64,000 nucleotides of DNA from an uncultured Clostridia bacterium (GTDB lineage Bacteria; Bacillota; Clostridia; Lachnospirales; Anaerotignaceae): the NCBI GenBank assembly GCA_944384265.1, contig CALWSR010000008.1, forward strand, positions 1 through 64,000, given 5' to 3'. A program made the position numbers and the translations under genes. A model generated the notes under the pieces. That model searched no databases. It worked only from the letters and a program-made list of their open reading frames with translations, and had not been told where the DNA came from. Below, piece after piece: positions 1 through 7,927 of the stretch. Each line of letters starts with the position of its first letter. Positions within the stretch are counted from its first letter, which is position 1.

Positions 1-21
1 CACAAGAAAGGACGATGCTTT

Positions 22-474
22 ATGGCAAATAGTTTATCACATACAAAATGGGTGTGCAAGTATCATATCGTATTTACGCCTAAATATAGAAGAAAGATAA
101 TATACTATGAATTACGAAAAGATATTCAAAAAATAATAAAAGATTTATGCAAATGGAAAGGGGTAGAAATCATAGAAGGACATATGATGCCAGATCATAT
201 TCACTTATTGGTAGAAATACCACCTAAATTAAGTGTGTCGCAATTTATGGGGTACTTAAAGGGAAAAAGTGCAATGATGATATTTAACCAGCATGCAAAT
301 TTGAAGTATAAATTTGGAAATAGAAATTTTTGGGCAACAGGATATTATGTTAGCACAGTAGGGTTAAATACAGCAACAATACAAAAATATATAAGAGAGC
401 AGGAAAAGCAATATCAAATAGAAGATAAGTTAACTACAAAAGAATATGAAAACCCTTTTAAGGGTAGCAGATAA
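22..474 (+). CDS. tnpA: IS200/IS605-family Y1 transposase TnpA
   Basis: This is a small Y1 (HUH) transposase that cuts and joins single-stranded DNA at hairpin ends. Its 150 residues are the normal family length. The HUH pair is H59-I-H61 in the PDHIHLL motif. The expected nucleophile is Y123 in the C-terminal helix, after the GYYVSTVG segment at 107-114. There is no tnpB next to it, so it is of the IS200 type. An AAGGA ribosome site lies just upstream of the ATG. Subterminal hairpins follow at 504-580, while the left end is outside the window. The protein is intact and probably active. A related but clearly different copy at 7561-7925 is broken. Confidence 0.93.
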   Translation: MANSLSHTKWVCKYHIVFTPKYRRKIIYYELRKDIQKIIKDLCKWKGVEIIEGHMMPDHIHLLVEIPPKLSVSQFMGYLKGKSAMMIFNQHANLKYKFGNRNFWATGYYVSTVGLNTATIQKYIREQEKQYQIEDKLTTKEYENPFKGSR

Positions 475-503
475 TCATACCGTCAGGGCTTGAACGAAGT
501 GAA

Positions 504-582
504 AGCCAGCGTCATTTAGGCGCTGGCTAATTGATATGCCCTTATAGGGCTAGTGCAAACCACGTCTTTTAGGCGTGGTTTT
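504..582 (+). repeat. IS200 right-end hairpins
   Basis: Three hairpins follow the transposase: AGCCAGCG/CGCTGGCT (504-528), GCCCT-TAT-AGGGC (538-550) and AACCACG/CGTGGTT (558-580). The last has the position and form of the right-end recognition hairpin of IS200/IS605 elements. The same arrangement, a GCCC hairpin then GCAAACCAC then a hairpin, recurs at 881-925 and at 7364-7406 on the other strand. Confidence 0.7.
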
Positions 583-604
583 GATTGGTTCATCAAACAG
601 TCGA

Positions 605-818
605 GCGGTCTAGAATGTAGCCAAAATCGACAGCCCTTTCTCAAAAGCGCATTTCATGCAAGCCTTTGAGGAGTAGATAGAAGTAGAAACACCATGGGCA
701 TAGCATTGTTTTTTTTATAGAAAATGAATTTGCGGATTAAAACAGCTTGGGAAAGGCCTCATTTCCCACCCCTTTTGCTCTCTTGCAGTCATATAAAGCT
801 GGCTTTGTATACAGCCTG
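605..818 (-). repeat. R1 repeat, diverged copy A
   Basis: Read on the minus strand, this stretch aligns by eye with the R1 copies at 23189-23403 and 40168-40395. It begins CAGGCTGTATAC (copy D begins CAGACTGTATAA). It keeps hairpin 1 as TGGGAAA/TTTCCCA (748-768) and the block CAAAGGCTTGCATGAAATG near 640-665. The middle has diverged. I see no flanking direct repeat, and the IS200 right end lies close to its far end. The boundary near 605 is approximate. The 475-910 stretch holds no credible gene. Confidence 0.6.
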
Positions 819-880
819 AGCCGGCAAAGGCGTCTGTTAAAAAAAGACTTGAGGCAGGCTTTCAGCACAATGCCGGCAAA

Positions 881-925
881 AGCCCCTTTTGGGGCAGAGC
901 AAACCGCCTGCTAAGCCGATGGTTC
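881..925 (+). mobile_element. Solo IS200 right-end remnant
   Basis: This short stretch matches the right end of the broken IS200 copy at 7364-7406 (minus strand) almost base for base. It has a GCCCC-TTTT-GGGGC hairpin, the linker AGAGCAAACC, and a degenerate copy of the ACCACCGGC/GCCGGTGGT hairpin. No transposase remnant is attached. It overlaps the stop codon of the YbjQ-like gene, so an old insertion appears to have rewritten that gene's 3' end. Confidence 0.6.
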
Positions 926-1240
926 TGATTTTTTAAAACAAACTGCTGTGCCATATGCCATCACCTCTGCCGCTCCCTGCATAATAGATGCAGAAGCATA
1001 TCTGATATTGACAACGGCATCTGCTCCTAATTTTGCAGCCTCTTCTACCATTCTTGCCGTGGCCACCTCACGAGCTTTGTTCATCATATCTGTATATGCC
1101 TTTAATTCTCCTCCTACTAAATTTTTAAGGCCTTGTGTAATATCTCTTCCCAAATTTTTTGTTTGTACTGTGCTTCCCTTTACAATGCCCAGCATTTCCA
1201 ATTCCCTTCCTGCAATATAATCAGTATTTACCAACATCAT
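911..1240 (-). CDS. YbjQ/UPF0145-family protein
   Basis: The 109-residue protein resembles the YbjQ (UPF0145) family, small oligomeric proteins annotated as possible heavy-metal-binding; the true function is unknown. Family marks are the N-terminal V-x-T-x-x-x-x-G-R-E-x-x-x-x-G-x-V-x-G segment and the later GADAVVNIRY motif near residues 73-82. It starts inside the end of the small membrane-protein gene upstream (20-base overlap), so the two are probably coupled. The last residues (about SEPSA and the stop) come from sequence matching an IS200 right end, so the natural C-terminus was probably altered by an insertion. Confidence 0.8.
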   Translation of the reverse strand: MMLVNTDYIAGRELEMLGIVKGSTVQTKNLGRDITQGLKNLVGGELKAYTDMMNKAREVATARMVEEAAKLGADAVVNIRYASASIMQGAAEVMAYGTAVCFKKSEPSA

Positions 1241-1439
1241 TCTTTTTTTCCCTCCTGATATGCTTTATTTCCCGTTTTAACATCAATATACAAACACAAA
1301 GCAGCATAATACAAAATGTACAAAGCAGCAGCTTTAATAAAAAAGGGGCCGGTATGGTAATACAAAAATAGAAATAGCCAATCAAAAGAAGCATAAAAAA
1401 GAGAATGACTAAAACAGATATGATATTGCTCCTTTTCAT
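1221..1439 (-). CDS. Small two-helix membrane protein
   Basis: I do not recognise this 72-residue protein. It has two hydrophobic segments (about residues 7-27 and 33-54), a proline between them, and a basic tail (KREIKHIRREKK), so it is predicted to be a small membrane protein with a cytoplasmic C-terminus. The start is well supported by AAAGGAGAGG about six bases before the ATG. It overlaps the YbjQ-like gene by 20 bases and probably forms a two-gene operon with it. Confidence 0.6.
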   Translation of the reverse strand: MKRSNIISVLVILFFMLLLIGYFYFCITIPAPFLLKLLLCTFCIMLLCVCILMLKREIKHIRREKKNDVGKY

Positions 1440-1745
1440 AATATCCTCTCCTTTCTATGGCCTGCCAAATGATATTTTTGCCCCCATTTTGCTTTTTATC
1501 ATCAAGAGGCTTAAATACATTGACAGCATATCCCAAAATTCTTTTGCTGCCTTTTTTTCAATCACATAACATGAATTCCTTTCTTCTGCCCAAAAGCTCA
1601 TACTTACCATGCCATATCCTATTTCACACACCTTTATTATAAATCCTCTAAAAAGGATTACAATAAAAAAATCTTAACAATTTTATTACAATTTACAAAA
1701 ACATATTGCAATAATAGGGATAATATGGTAATCTATTTAAACAAT

Positions 1746-1800
1746 AATGATTATCGTATAATAATCATTTTCTTAATAAATAATTATTATCATATAATAT
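1746..1800 (+). promoter_or_regulatory. Fur/PerR-like operators before rubrerythrin
   Basis: A perfect inverted repeat with 9-base arms, AATGATTAT and ATAATCATT, lies at 1746-1769 with a 6-base spacer. A second AT-rich partial dyad (TAATTATTATCATATAAT) follows at about 1781-1798. Both resemble the GATAAT/ATTATC blocks of Fur and PerR boxes. The position 40-90 bases before rubrerythrin, an oxidative-stress gene, fits PerR or Fur control. The rest of the 1440-1835 stretch is AT-rich and shows no gene. Confidence 0.5.
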
Positions 1801-1835
1801 CTATTTTCTTTTAATAATATAAGGAGGTTTTATTC

Positions 1836-2393
1836 ATGGAATTAAAAGGCACACAAACAGAAAAGAATTTACAAGCGGCTTTGACAGGAGAATCCATTGC
1901 CAGAAACAAATACACCTTTTTTGCAGACAAGGCAAAGCAAGAAGGCCATCCTGATGTGGCAGAATTGTTTGAAAAAATGGCAAAAAATGAATCCACCCAT
2001 GCAAAGCTGCTCTATACATCATTATACGGCTCCATACAGGACAGCATGGCCAATTTAAAAATTGCAGCCTCCGGAGAAAATGGTGAATGGATGACAATGT
2101 ATCCTGATTTTGCAAAGGTGGCAAGAGAAGAAGGCTTCCCTGAGCTGGCTTCTTTATTTGAAAAAATCGCTGACATTGAAAAAGACCATGAAAAAAGATT
2201 TTTAAAAGCAATGATGAATTTAGCAGCAGAAGGAAAAGCAAAATCCACAGAAGATGTGCCAAAGCCTCAGCCTACCAAAACAGTGGCAGGATATCGCTGT
2301 ATGTTCTGCGGTGCAACCTATGAGCATCGTCCTGATGTATGCTCTGTCTGCGGTGCCATCGGCTCCTTTGAAGACTGTGATATTATAAAATAA
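1836..2393 (+). CDS. rbr: Rubrerythrin
   Basis: Rubrerythrin is a cytoplasmic non-heme iron peroxidase that reduces hydrogen peroxide in anaerobes. The N-terminal four-helix diiron domain carries E19, E52-xx-H55 and E115-xx-H118. The C-terminal rubredoxin-like domain has C155-xx-C158 and C169-xx-C172. The length of 185 residues is typical. The ATG is preceded by AAGGAGG with good spacing. The upstream dyads at 1746-1800 suggest peroxide or iron control. The next gene, a cyclophilin lipoprotein, starts 88 bases on; co-transcription is possible but not shown. Confidence 0.95.
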   Translation: MELKGTQTEKNLQAALTGESIARNKYTFFADKAKQEGHPDVAELFEKMAKNESTHAKLLYTSLYGSIQDSMANLKIAASGENGEWMTMYPDFAKVAREEGFPELASLFEKIADIEKDHEKRFLKAMMNLAAEGKAKSTEDVPKPQPTKTVAGYRCMFCGATYEHRPDVCSVCGAIGSFEDCDIIK

Positions 2394-2481
2394 TGTCTGT
2401 TATTGTCTATTTTATTGACAGTGCATTGGAAGTATATTACAATGACAAAATAATGGCTTCAATGCAGAAAGGATGAAATAG

Positions 2482-3312
2482 ATGAAAAAATTAACAGCAT
2501 ATTTTACCATGGGTATGCTTCTTTTTTCCGCTGGGGGCTGTGCTTCCAATACAGACGCCCCGGCAGAAAATCCCCCGGCAGTGGAGCAAACTGCCCAAGA
2601 AACAGAGCGTGATGAAACAGCCCCTCTTTTGCAGGCCCAGCCGCCTCAGGAGGGAGAAGAAATTGCAGTGATACAAACCAATAAAGGGGAAATTCGTATG
2701 CGCTTTTTCCCTGAGCAAGCCCCCAAAGCTGTGGAAAATTTCAAAACCCATGCTCAGGAGGGCTATTTTGACGGTATCACATTTCATAGAGTCATTGAGG
2801 GCTTTATGATACAAGGAGGCGACCCCACAGGTACAGGCGCAGGTGGAGAAAGCATTTGGGGAAAGGACTTTGAAGACGAGCCTTCCAATGAATTATATTT
2901 TTTTAGGGGCGCAGTAGCAATGGCAAACGCAGGCCCCAATACAAATGGAAGTCAGTTTTTTATTGTACAAAATGACACTGTACCACCATCACTGATTGAT
3001 ATTTTGAGAGAAGCAAAGGCATTTGAAGAAAATGATGACAGCTTAGGAATCAAATTTGGAAATATGACCATAAGCTTAAAGGAAATCAAAAATGCTTTTA
3101 CCAATCAGGCATTAGATTATTATGAGCAAAACGGCGGCTCCATTGATTTAGAAGCTATATTTTCCGGTAGTGTATACACCATATTCGGACAAGTATACAG
3201 TGGCTTGGAAACCGTTGATGCCATTGCTGCCTCTGAAACAGATGCCTCTGACAAGCCCACAGAAGACATCATAATTGAAAAAGTTACCATAGAACCTTAC
3301 CACATACAATAA
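2482..3312 (+). CDS. Cyclophilin-type peptidyl-prolyl isomerase lipoprotein
   Basis: This is a cyclophilin that speeds proline isomerisation during folding, here anchored outside the membrane. The N-terminus is a lipoprotein signal with the lipid-acceptor cysteine at about C20 (SAGGC). A variable acidic linker follows, then the cyclophilin domain from about residue 60. Motifs are FHRVIEGFMIQGGDPTGTG (about 107-125), the active-site F-H-R, and GSQFFIV. About 50 extra residues interrupt the C-terminal half (VPPSLIDILREAKAFEE onward), as in other clostridial secreted cyclophilins. The AGAAAGGATGAAATAG leader supports the ATG. Confidence 0.92.
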   Translation: MKKLTAYFTMGMLLFSAGGCASNTDAPAENPPAVEQTAQETERDETAPLLQAQPPQEGEEIAVIQTNKGEIRMRFFPEQAPKAVENFKTHAQEGYFDGITFHRVIEGFMIQGGDPTGTGAGGESIWGKDFEDEPSNELYFFRGAVAMANAGPNTNGSQFFIVQNDTVPPSLIDILREAKAFEENDDSLGIKFGNMTISLKEIKNAFTNQALDYYEQNGGSIDLEAIFSGSVYTIFGQVYSGLETVDAIAASETDASDKPTEDIIIEKVTIEPYHIQ

Positions 3313-3325
3313 TATTTTTATCATC

Positions 3326-3368
3326 AAAAAAAGGGATTTGCAGCAAATATACAAATTCCCTTTTTTTT
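3326..3368. terminator. Bidirectional terminator between convergent genes
   Basis: AAAGGGATTTG and CAAATTCCCTTTTTTTT form a stem with one bulged base and a T-run on the plus strand. An A-run on the left arm gives a T-run on the minus strand too. It sits between the cyclophilin gene and the convergent deacetylase-like gene. Confidence 0.8.
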
Positions 3369-3386
3369 GTTTGAAAAAAACAATGC

Positions 3387-4205
3387 TTATTTTGACAAAA
3401 TTTCTGCCAGCTGGCTTACTGTCACAAACACAATGCCCTGCTGCTCCAGCTGGGGAGCCATCTGTTTTATGGCTTCTGCTGTAATGTTGCCCCCTTCCGG
3501 CCCCACATGGCCAATGGCCAAGGCATATCCCTTTTCTTTGGCAATTTCTGCCGTGGTCAAAAGCTGTTTTTTTACCACATTGATATCCTCTGTACTATCT
3601 AAAAATACATCTCTTTTTAGCAAAGGCACACCCTTTTTTTGACAAACCGCTTCTGCTACTGTATTGGCCGTAGTCATACTGTCTATAAAAAGAAGGCCTT
3701 TTTGTGCGGCCACATCCATCACAGCAGAAAAACACCTTTCATCCTCCATAATGGCAGAGCCCATATGATTGTTGATACCCTTTGCAGGTGTGACAACAGC
3801 AAGGGCCTCTTGTACACGCTGCTTTATTTCTTCATCAGACATGGATTTGAAAATGCCTTTTTCTCCCACCCATTCTCTTTTGCCTGTCAAAGATTCCATA
3901 GGCATATGTAATATCATTTCTTTTCCCGCAGATTGCAGTTTTGAAACGTTTTCATAGGATTTATCAGAAAAAGGCATCACTGCCGCAGTGAAGGGAATAT
4001 TCAGTGCAATCATGCTGTCTGTACCCTCTCCATCATATCCAAAATCATCAATGACAATGGCAACATAGGCCGTTTTAGAGGTATCTGCCGAAACAGCAGC
4101 CGCATCAGGCTTTATCACATTTACAGCTGTCAAAAAACAAAAAATGCCGCAAACAAAAAAAATGACTCTTTTGATTAGCTTTTTTCCATCCAAAACAAAA
4201 AACAT
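3387..4205 (-). CDS. Divergent polysaccharide deacetylase (YibQ family)
   Basis: The protein belongs to the divergent polysaccharide deacetylase family (YibQ, DUF610), which has a deacetylase-like fold; its substrate is unsettled. From the chosen start it has 272 residues: one N-terminal membrane anchor or signal (about 12-30), then the catalytic-like domain beginning AIVIDDFGYDG. Later family motifs are NNHMGSAIM and the FIDSMTT/AIGHVGPEG segments. A longer reading frame extends 198 bases upstream, but that part overlaps the next gene and is low-complexity. The ATG at 4205 has a GGGGGA ribosome site. It is probably the last gene of a leftward cluster. Confidence 0.87.
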   Translation of the reverse strand: MFFVLDGKKLIKRVIFFVCGIFCFLTAVNVIKPDAAAVSADTSKTAYVAIVIDDFGYDGEGTDSMIALNIPFTAAVMPFSDKSYENVSKLQSAGKEMILHMPMESLTGKREWVGEKGIFKSMSDEEIKQRVQEALAVVTPAKGINNHMGSAIMEDERCFSAVMDVAAQKGLLFIDSMTTANTVAEAVCQKKGVPLLKRDVFLDSTEDINVVKKQLLTTAEIAKEKGYALAIGHVGPEGGNITAEAIKQMAPQLEQQGIVFVTVSQLAEILSK

Positions 4206-4284
4206 ATTTTTTCCCCCAAATAAAACGATTATTATATTTTTATGGGAAAAAAACAACATTATGACAGTTCTTTTTGCCGCTGAT

Positions 4285-5115
4285 TCATTTTCCAAAGCAA
4301 TATTTTTCAATGGCATATCCAACGCCGTCCTCATCATTGGAAAGTGTGATAAAATCAGCAGCATCTTTGATTTGCTGCTCTGCATTGGCCATTGCAACGC
4401 CAATGCCTGCCTGCTGTATCATTTCCAAATCATTTCCGCTGTCCCCCATGGCCATCACTTGAGACATATCCAGACCTATCACATCACAAAGTCCCTTTAG
4501 ACCATCGCCTTTATGGGCGCCTTGTTTGTTGATTTCTATATTTTGGGCTATGGAAGAGGTAAGGGCAATGCCCTCTATGGCAGAAAGACGGTTTAAAAGC
4601 TCAGCCCTTGTTTGTGTTGTAATCCATGGCAAATTGATTTTTTCTACTCCATTTATACGGGCATACAAAAATGATTTCATATCCTGCGCTGTTTTTTTCT
4701 GTGTGCCATAATATTGGCGAAAAGGCTCCGGTATATGAAATGTATCTATTTTTTGCAGTATGCTCTGTTCAAAATAGCCATAGCCCTCTACATAAAACTC
4801 TTTGATACAATCTATATCTTCAATGGCATGAAAAATCTCAAGAGCTTTTTCTCTGCTCATAAAATTGGTATAAATAGGGCTTTGCTCTCCCACACGGTAT
4901 ACAGCGGCGCCATTGGAGGAAAGCACATATTGCACCCCCGGCAAATTTTTCACAGGCTCAGGCAATGTGCTGTAAACCCGTCCTGTTGCCGGCACAATAT
5001 AAATGCCTGCCTTCATGGCCTTTTCCAAAGCGGCTTGATTGCCCTTTGAAAGCCGGCTTTGACTGTTGAGCAATGTACCATCCATATCCAATGCCACTAA
5101 TTTGATGTTTGTCAT
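4285..5115 (-). CDS. Cof-type HAD-IIB sugar-phosphate phosphatase
   Basis: A 276-residue Cof/YidA-type HAD hydrolase that removes phosphate from small phosphorylated metabolites, often sugar phosphates; the exact substrate cannot be read from sequence. Motif I is D10-M-D12-G-T, with D10 the phosphoryl acceptor. Motif II is in VPATGR. Motif III is the lysine in NKQGAHKGDGLKGL. Motif IV is GDSGNDLEMI near the C-terminus. The ATG overlaps the stop of the upstream MBL hydrolase as ATGA, so the two are translationally coupled. Confidence 0.93.
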   Translation of the reverse strand: MTNIKLVALDMDGTLLNSQSRLSKGNQAALEKAMKAGIYIVPATGRVYSTLPEPVKNLPGVQYVLSSNGAAVYRVGEQSPIYTNFMSREKALEIFHAIEDIDCIKEFYVEGYGYFEQSILQKIDTFHIPEPFRQYYGTQKKTAQDMKSFLYARINGVEKINLPWITTQTRAELLNRLSAIEGIALTSSIAQNIEINKQGAHKGDGLKGLCDVIGLDMSQVMAMGDSGNDLEMIQQAGIGVAMANAEQQIKDAADFITLSNDEDGVGYAIEKYCFGK

Positions 5116-5843
5116 GCCATTTCCTCCTCATTTGCCAACACAAATGTTTCATTTCTATGGTGTATTTGAGCAATACGGTTTCTGTAAGAAAGGGTTCTTT
5201 CCTCCTGCTGCAAACGGTCAAATATGGAATAATCCTCCCAAAAATGCATTGGAAAGGCATTTTTGACCTCTATTGTTTTCATCACATAATCCAATCCCAA
5301 TATGTAATTTTCCTCCAAACGGGGGTCAACAGGCACAAAAGCCACATCCAACACTGTTTTTTTCATATAGTCGATTTCTTTGCGATACATTCCTGCAATG
5401 CCTTTGTTAAAATTGTCGCTTTCTCCATTCCAATGCCACCAATTTAAATCACCGGCATGGTATATATTTTTTCCGTCTGCCTTTACCAAAAAAGCAACGC
5501 CTTCATCATTGGAGTGAAATGTTTGTATCAAAACATCTTCCACTGTATAGCTTTTTCCAAAATGTACTTTTAGCACGTTTTTTACATAGGAAGGCGGTGT
5601 AACATCATCTGACAAAATATATTGTATTTGCGGCAGACGCTTTTGCCATTGAAATATGGCTCTGTCATAGTGGTCATGATGAAAATGGGATACAAACACC
5701 ATTATTTTTTTGGAGGCATATTTTGCAATGTCTATGAAATTATATTTTTCATTTTCTGTAAAATAATCAAATATCATACAATGCTTTTCTGTTTCCACCA
5801 AAAAACCACTGTGATGCAAATAGGTTACATTCAGCATACTCAT
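5112..5843 (-). CDS. MBL-fold metal-dependent hydrolase
   Basis: A 243-residue metallo-beta-lactamase-fold hydrolase. The metal site is H53-F-H55-H-D57-H58 (HxHxDH), with a later histidine in IYHAGDLNWWHW and another in PMHFWEDY. The LHHSGFLVE start resembles the UlaG-like branch, which acts on varied small molecules or nucleic acids; the substrate is unknown. AAAGGATGG precedes the ATG. It overlaps the HAD phosphatase by four bases and lies eight bases after the RHH gene, making a tight leftward operon. Confidence 0.88.
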   Translation of the reverse strand: MSMLNVTYLHHSGFLVETEKHCMIFDYFTENEKYNFIDIAKYASKKIMVFVSHFHHDHYDRAIFQWQKRLPQIQYILSDDVTPPSYVKNVLKVHFGKSYTVEDVLIQTFHSNDEGVAFLVKADGKNIYHAGDLNWWHWNGESDNFNKGIAGMYRKEIDYMKKTVLDVAFVPVDPRLEENYILGLDYVMKTIEVKNAFPMHFWEDYSIFDRLQQEERTLSYRNRIAQIHHRNETFVLANEEEMA

Positions 5844-5850
5844 CCATCCT

Positions 5851-6039
5851 TTACGGTTCTTCTTCCAAATTGGTTTTCTTTTTTTGTTTTTTTCTTCTTT
5901 TGACAGCCTCTGTCAACAAATATTCAATTTGACCATTGATAGAGCGAAAATCCTCTTCTGCCCAGCGTGCCAGCTCTTGATACAATGTAGGCGACAGCCG
6001 CAGAGGAATTTGCTTTTTTGCCATATCCTTCTCTGCCAA
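5851..6039 (-). CDS. Arc-like ribbon-helix-helix protein
   Basis: A small basic DNA-binding protein of 62 residues from a TTG start. The core KKQIPLRLSPTLYQELARWAEEDFRSINGQIEYLLTEAV fits an Arc/MetJ ribbon-helix-helix unit: a short beta strand then two helices. The tail is very basic (RRKKQKKK). TTG at 6039 is chosen because AAGGAGGAGATAGC precedes it at good spacing. The internal ATG at 6024 has a poorer site, and the longer frame reads into the SPFH gene. It starts 25 bases after the SPFH gene; such small Arc-like proteins are commonly found next to SPFH proteins in Clostridia. Confidence 0.8.
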   Translation of the reverse strand: MAEKDMAKKQIPLRLSPTLYQELARWAEEDFRSINGQIEYLLTEAVKRRKKQKKKTNLEEEP

Positions 6040-6064
6040 GCTATCTCCTCCTTCATATTTTATT

Positions 6065-7063
6065 TTAATAGATAGAACCGGAATTGACAACAGGCTGAGG
6101 GTCTTTATTTCCGCAAAGCACTATCATCAAATTGGATACCATTTGTGCCTTTCTTTCCTCATCCAGCTGCACAATGTTTTCTTCCCCCAGCTTGCAAAGG
6201 GCCATCTCCACCATGCCAACAGCTCCTTCCACAATCATTTTTCTGGCATCAATGACGGCAGAGGCCTGTTGTCTTTGCAGCATCACAGCGGCAATCTCCG
6301 GTGCATAGGCCAAATGGGTGATTCTGGCTTCCATAATGGTCAGGCCTGCCATTTCCACTCTTTGCTGTATTTCATTTTTCAAATTTTCTGCAATTTCCTG
6401 AGAAGAGCCTCTCAGGCTTTTTTCATCTCCTCCTTCAGAAACATCATAAGGATAAAGACGGACAATGTTTCTCAGTGCAGAATCACATTGTATGGACAAA
6501 AACTCCTGATAATTATCTACATGAAATACGGCCTTTGCTGTGTTGGATACCTTCCATATGACAGCAATGCCTATGATAATAGGGTTTCCCAGCTGGTCAT
6601 TGACCTTTTGCTTTTCGTTGTTCAATGTCATGGCTTTTAAGGATATTTTTTTATTTCTTGTTTTCTGCATTTTTATGCTCATACTGCCTGATGCACTTCC
6701 CTCGGCAGATATGGTGCTTTCCTGCTGGCTTTCCACAGCAGGGTTTGTGGCAGAGCAAAAGGGATTTACAAAAAAGATACCTTCTCCCTTTAATGTGCCG
6801 TGATATTTTCCAAACAGTGTCAATACAAGGGCTTCATTGGGCTTTAATATTTTGATGCCCAAAAATATCATCCAATCTATGACAACCAAATAAAATAGCC
6901 CCACTACAAACAGTAAAACACCTATACCCTTTTCCATGAACATGGCTCCAAAAATGACAGCCGCTATGGATGCAGCCATCAATATTATATTCAGAAACAA
7001 TATGGCAAGTCCGTTTTTGGCATTTAGCTGTTTTTCTTCATAATATAAATCCTTTTGTTCCAT
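6065..7063 (-). CDS. SPFH/band 7 membrane protein
   Basis: A 332-residue SPFH (stomatin/prohibitin/flotillin/HflK) protein, a membrane scaffold family thought to organise membrane domains. Two hydrophobic segments near the N-terminus (about 20-45 and 48-70) are followed by the SPFH domain ([26 protein letters not shown]) and a helical region with [15 protein letters not shown]. The ATG at 7063 has AAAGGAGTGGGAAAT before it; an upstream GTG, three codons earlier, lies inside that site and is less likely. It heads a tight cluster with the RHH, MBL and HAD genes. Confidence 0.88.
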   Translation of the reverse strand: MEQKDLYYEEKQLNAKNGLAILFLNIILMAASIAAVIFGAMFMEKGIGVLLFVVGLFYLVVIDWMIFLGIKILKPNEALVLTLFGKYHGTLKGEGIFFVNPFCSATNPAVESQQESTISAEGSASGSMSIKMQKTRNKKISLKAMTLNNEKQKVNDQLGNPIIIGIAVIWKVSNTAKAVFHVDNYQEFLSIQCDSALRNIVRLYPYDVSEGGDEKSLRGSSQEIAENLKNEIQQRVEMAGLTIMEARITHLAYAPEIAAVMLQRQQASAVIDARKMIVEGAVGMVEMALCKLGEENIVQLDEERKAQMVSNLMIVLCGNKDPQPVVNSGSIY

Positions 7064-7152
7064 ATTTCCCACTCCTTTTTGATATTATTTTGATATCATT
7101 ATTATATATTATTATATCATAAAAGTCAATCCAAACAGCAATAGAAAGCAAC

Positions 7153-7300
7153 AAAAAAGGGCTGTCATAAAACAGCCAAATCATAGTGTACAAAAAACGG
7201 TTGCCCTTTGAGCAAATTTCACTCAGAAAACAGCCAATTTTCTATTCCTTGCAAGCCTGCTTTGCACAAGCTGCTGCCGCAATTTCATTTTGCAGCATCC
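7153..7300 (-). repeat. R2 repeat, copy 1
   Basis: First of three R2 copies. Plus-strand order is a GGGCTGT/ACAGCC hairpin, ATCATAGTGTACAAAAAACGG, TTTGAGCAAATTTCACTCAGAAAACAGCC and finally the CAGCTTG/GCAATTTCATTTTGC block. The minus strand carries a miniature frame of 21 codons (7223-7288) beginning MKLRQQL and ending KLAVF. Copies at 32136-32274 and 34575-34732 keep the same order and both frame ends. Confidence 0.65.
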
Positions 7301-7363
7301 TCCAAAATGTCAGCAATATCCATCTCATTTTTTACAGGTTTTGACAGTCGGGCAACAATCAGG
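7285..7363 (-). pseudogene. C-terminal gene fragment beside IS200 end
   Basis: Directly after the IS200 right end, the minus strand has an open frame reading LIVARLSKPVKNE then MDIADILEDAAK and a stop. It looks like the tail of a real protein, but it has no start and begins at the IS boundary. Its TGA overlaps the ATG of the R2 miniature frame as ATGA. I cannot name the family. Confidence 0.35.
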
Positions 7364-7406
7364 ACCACCGGCTTAGCCGGTGGTTTGCTCTGCCCCTAGA
7401 AGGGGC
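7364..7406 (-). repeat. IS200 right-end hairpins of the broken copy
   Basis: ACCACCGGC-TTA-GCCGGTGGT (7364-7384) is a 9-base-pair stem, and GCCCCT/AGGGGC (7392-7406) is a second hairpin. They lie downstream of the pseudogene transposase and are its right end. A near-identical solo copy sits at 881-925. Confidence 0.7.
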
Positions 7407-7560
7407 TATTACTAGCTGCGCTTGCAAGCCCATTGAAAGTCTACCAAGGGCTTCACTTTCTCAACTGCCGCTCTTGGCGGCTATTTTTATTTACTTTTTC
7501 CCCCTTAAACGGGGCAATATACTCACTTAAGCTGATTTGTTCTGCCATCCAATCTTCTTT

Positions 7561-7925
7561 TCACTGATTGTTGACATATTCTCGAATCTTTTTTGTATTC
7601 CTTCCCACTGTATCAGCATAATATCCCCTGTCCTATTTCCATATTTGTACTTTAGGCTCGCATATCTGTCGAAAATAGTGAAAGCGCTTTTTCCTTTCAA
7701 ATATCCAATAATTTCTGATACATTAGACGGTATGGGAAGCAATATGTGTATATGATTCGGACAATACTCTGCTGCTATGCTTTCTATTCCTTTTCTATCA
7801 CATAATTCTCGAAGGATTTTTCCTATCTCAGCTTTCATTTTTCTGTATATTACCTGTCTTCTGTACTTTGGTGCGAATACAATATGATATTTACATTCCC
7901 AACTTGTATGTGATAAACGATTCAT
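7561..7925 (-). pseudogene. tnpA: Frameshifted IS200-family transposase
   Basis: The first about 100 codons match an IS200 transposase (MNRLSHTSWECKYHIVF, then the NHIHILLPIP HUH motif, then LKYKYGNR). The codons for about four residues (usually HFWA or NFWA) are then missing and the frame shifts near 7621-7632. After the shift the correct C-terminus is still readable in another frame: GYYADTVGRNTKKIREYVNNQ, written here in parts (GYYADTVG, then RNTKKIREYVNNQ), and a stop at 7561. That part carries the catalytic tyrosine, so the product would be inactive. Read straight through, the frame runs on to 7527 with an unrelated tail. Confidence 0.85.
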
Positions 7926-7927
7926 AT

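Noticed and set aside
1237-1536. A 99-codon minus-strand frame overlapping the small membrane gene
   Set aside because: It is another frame of the better-supported gene at 1221-1439, which has AAAGGAGAGG before its ATG.
4206-4403. Longer N-terminus of the deacetylase-like gene
   Set aside because: It overlaps the HAD phosphatase gene and lacks a ribosome site; the start at 4205 has GGGGGA and a proper signal anchor.
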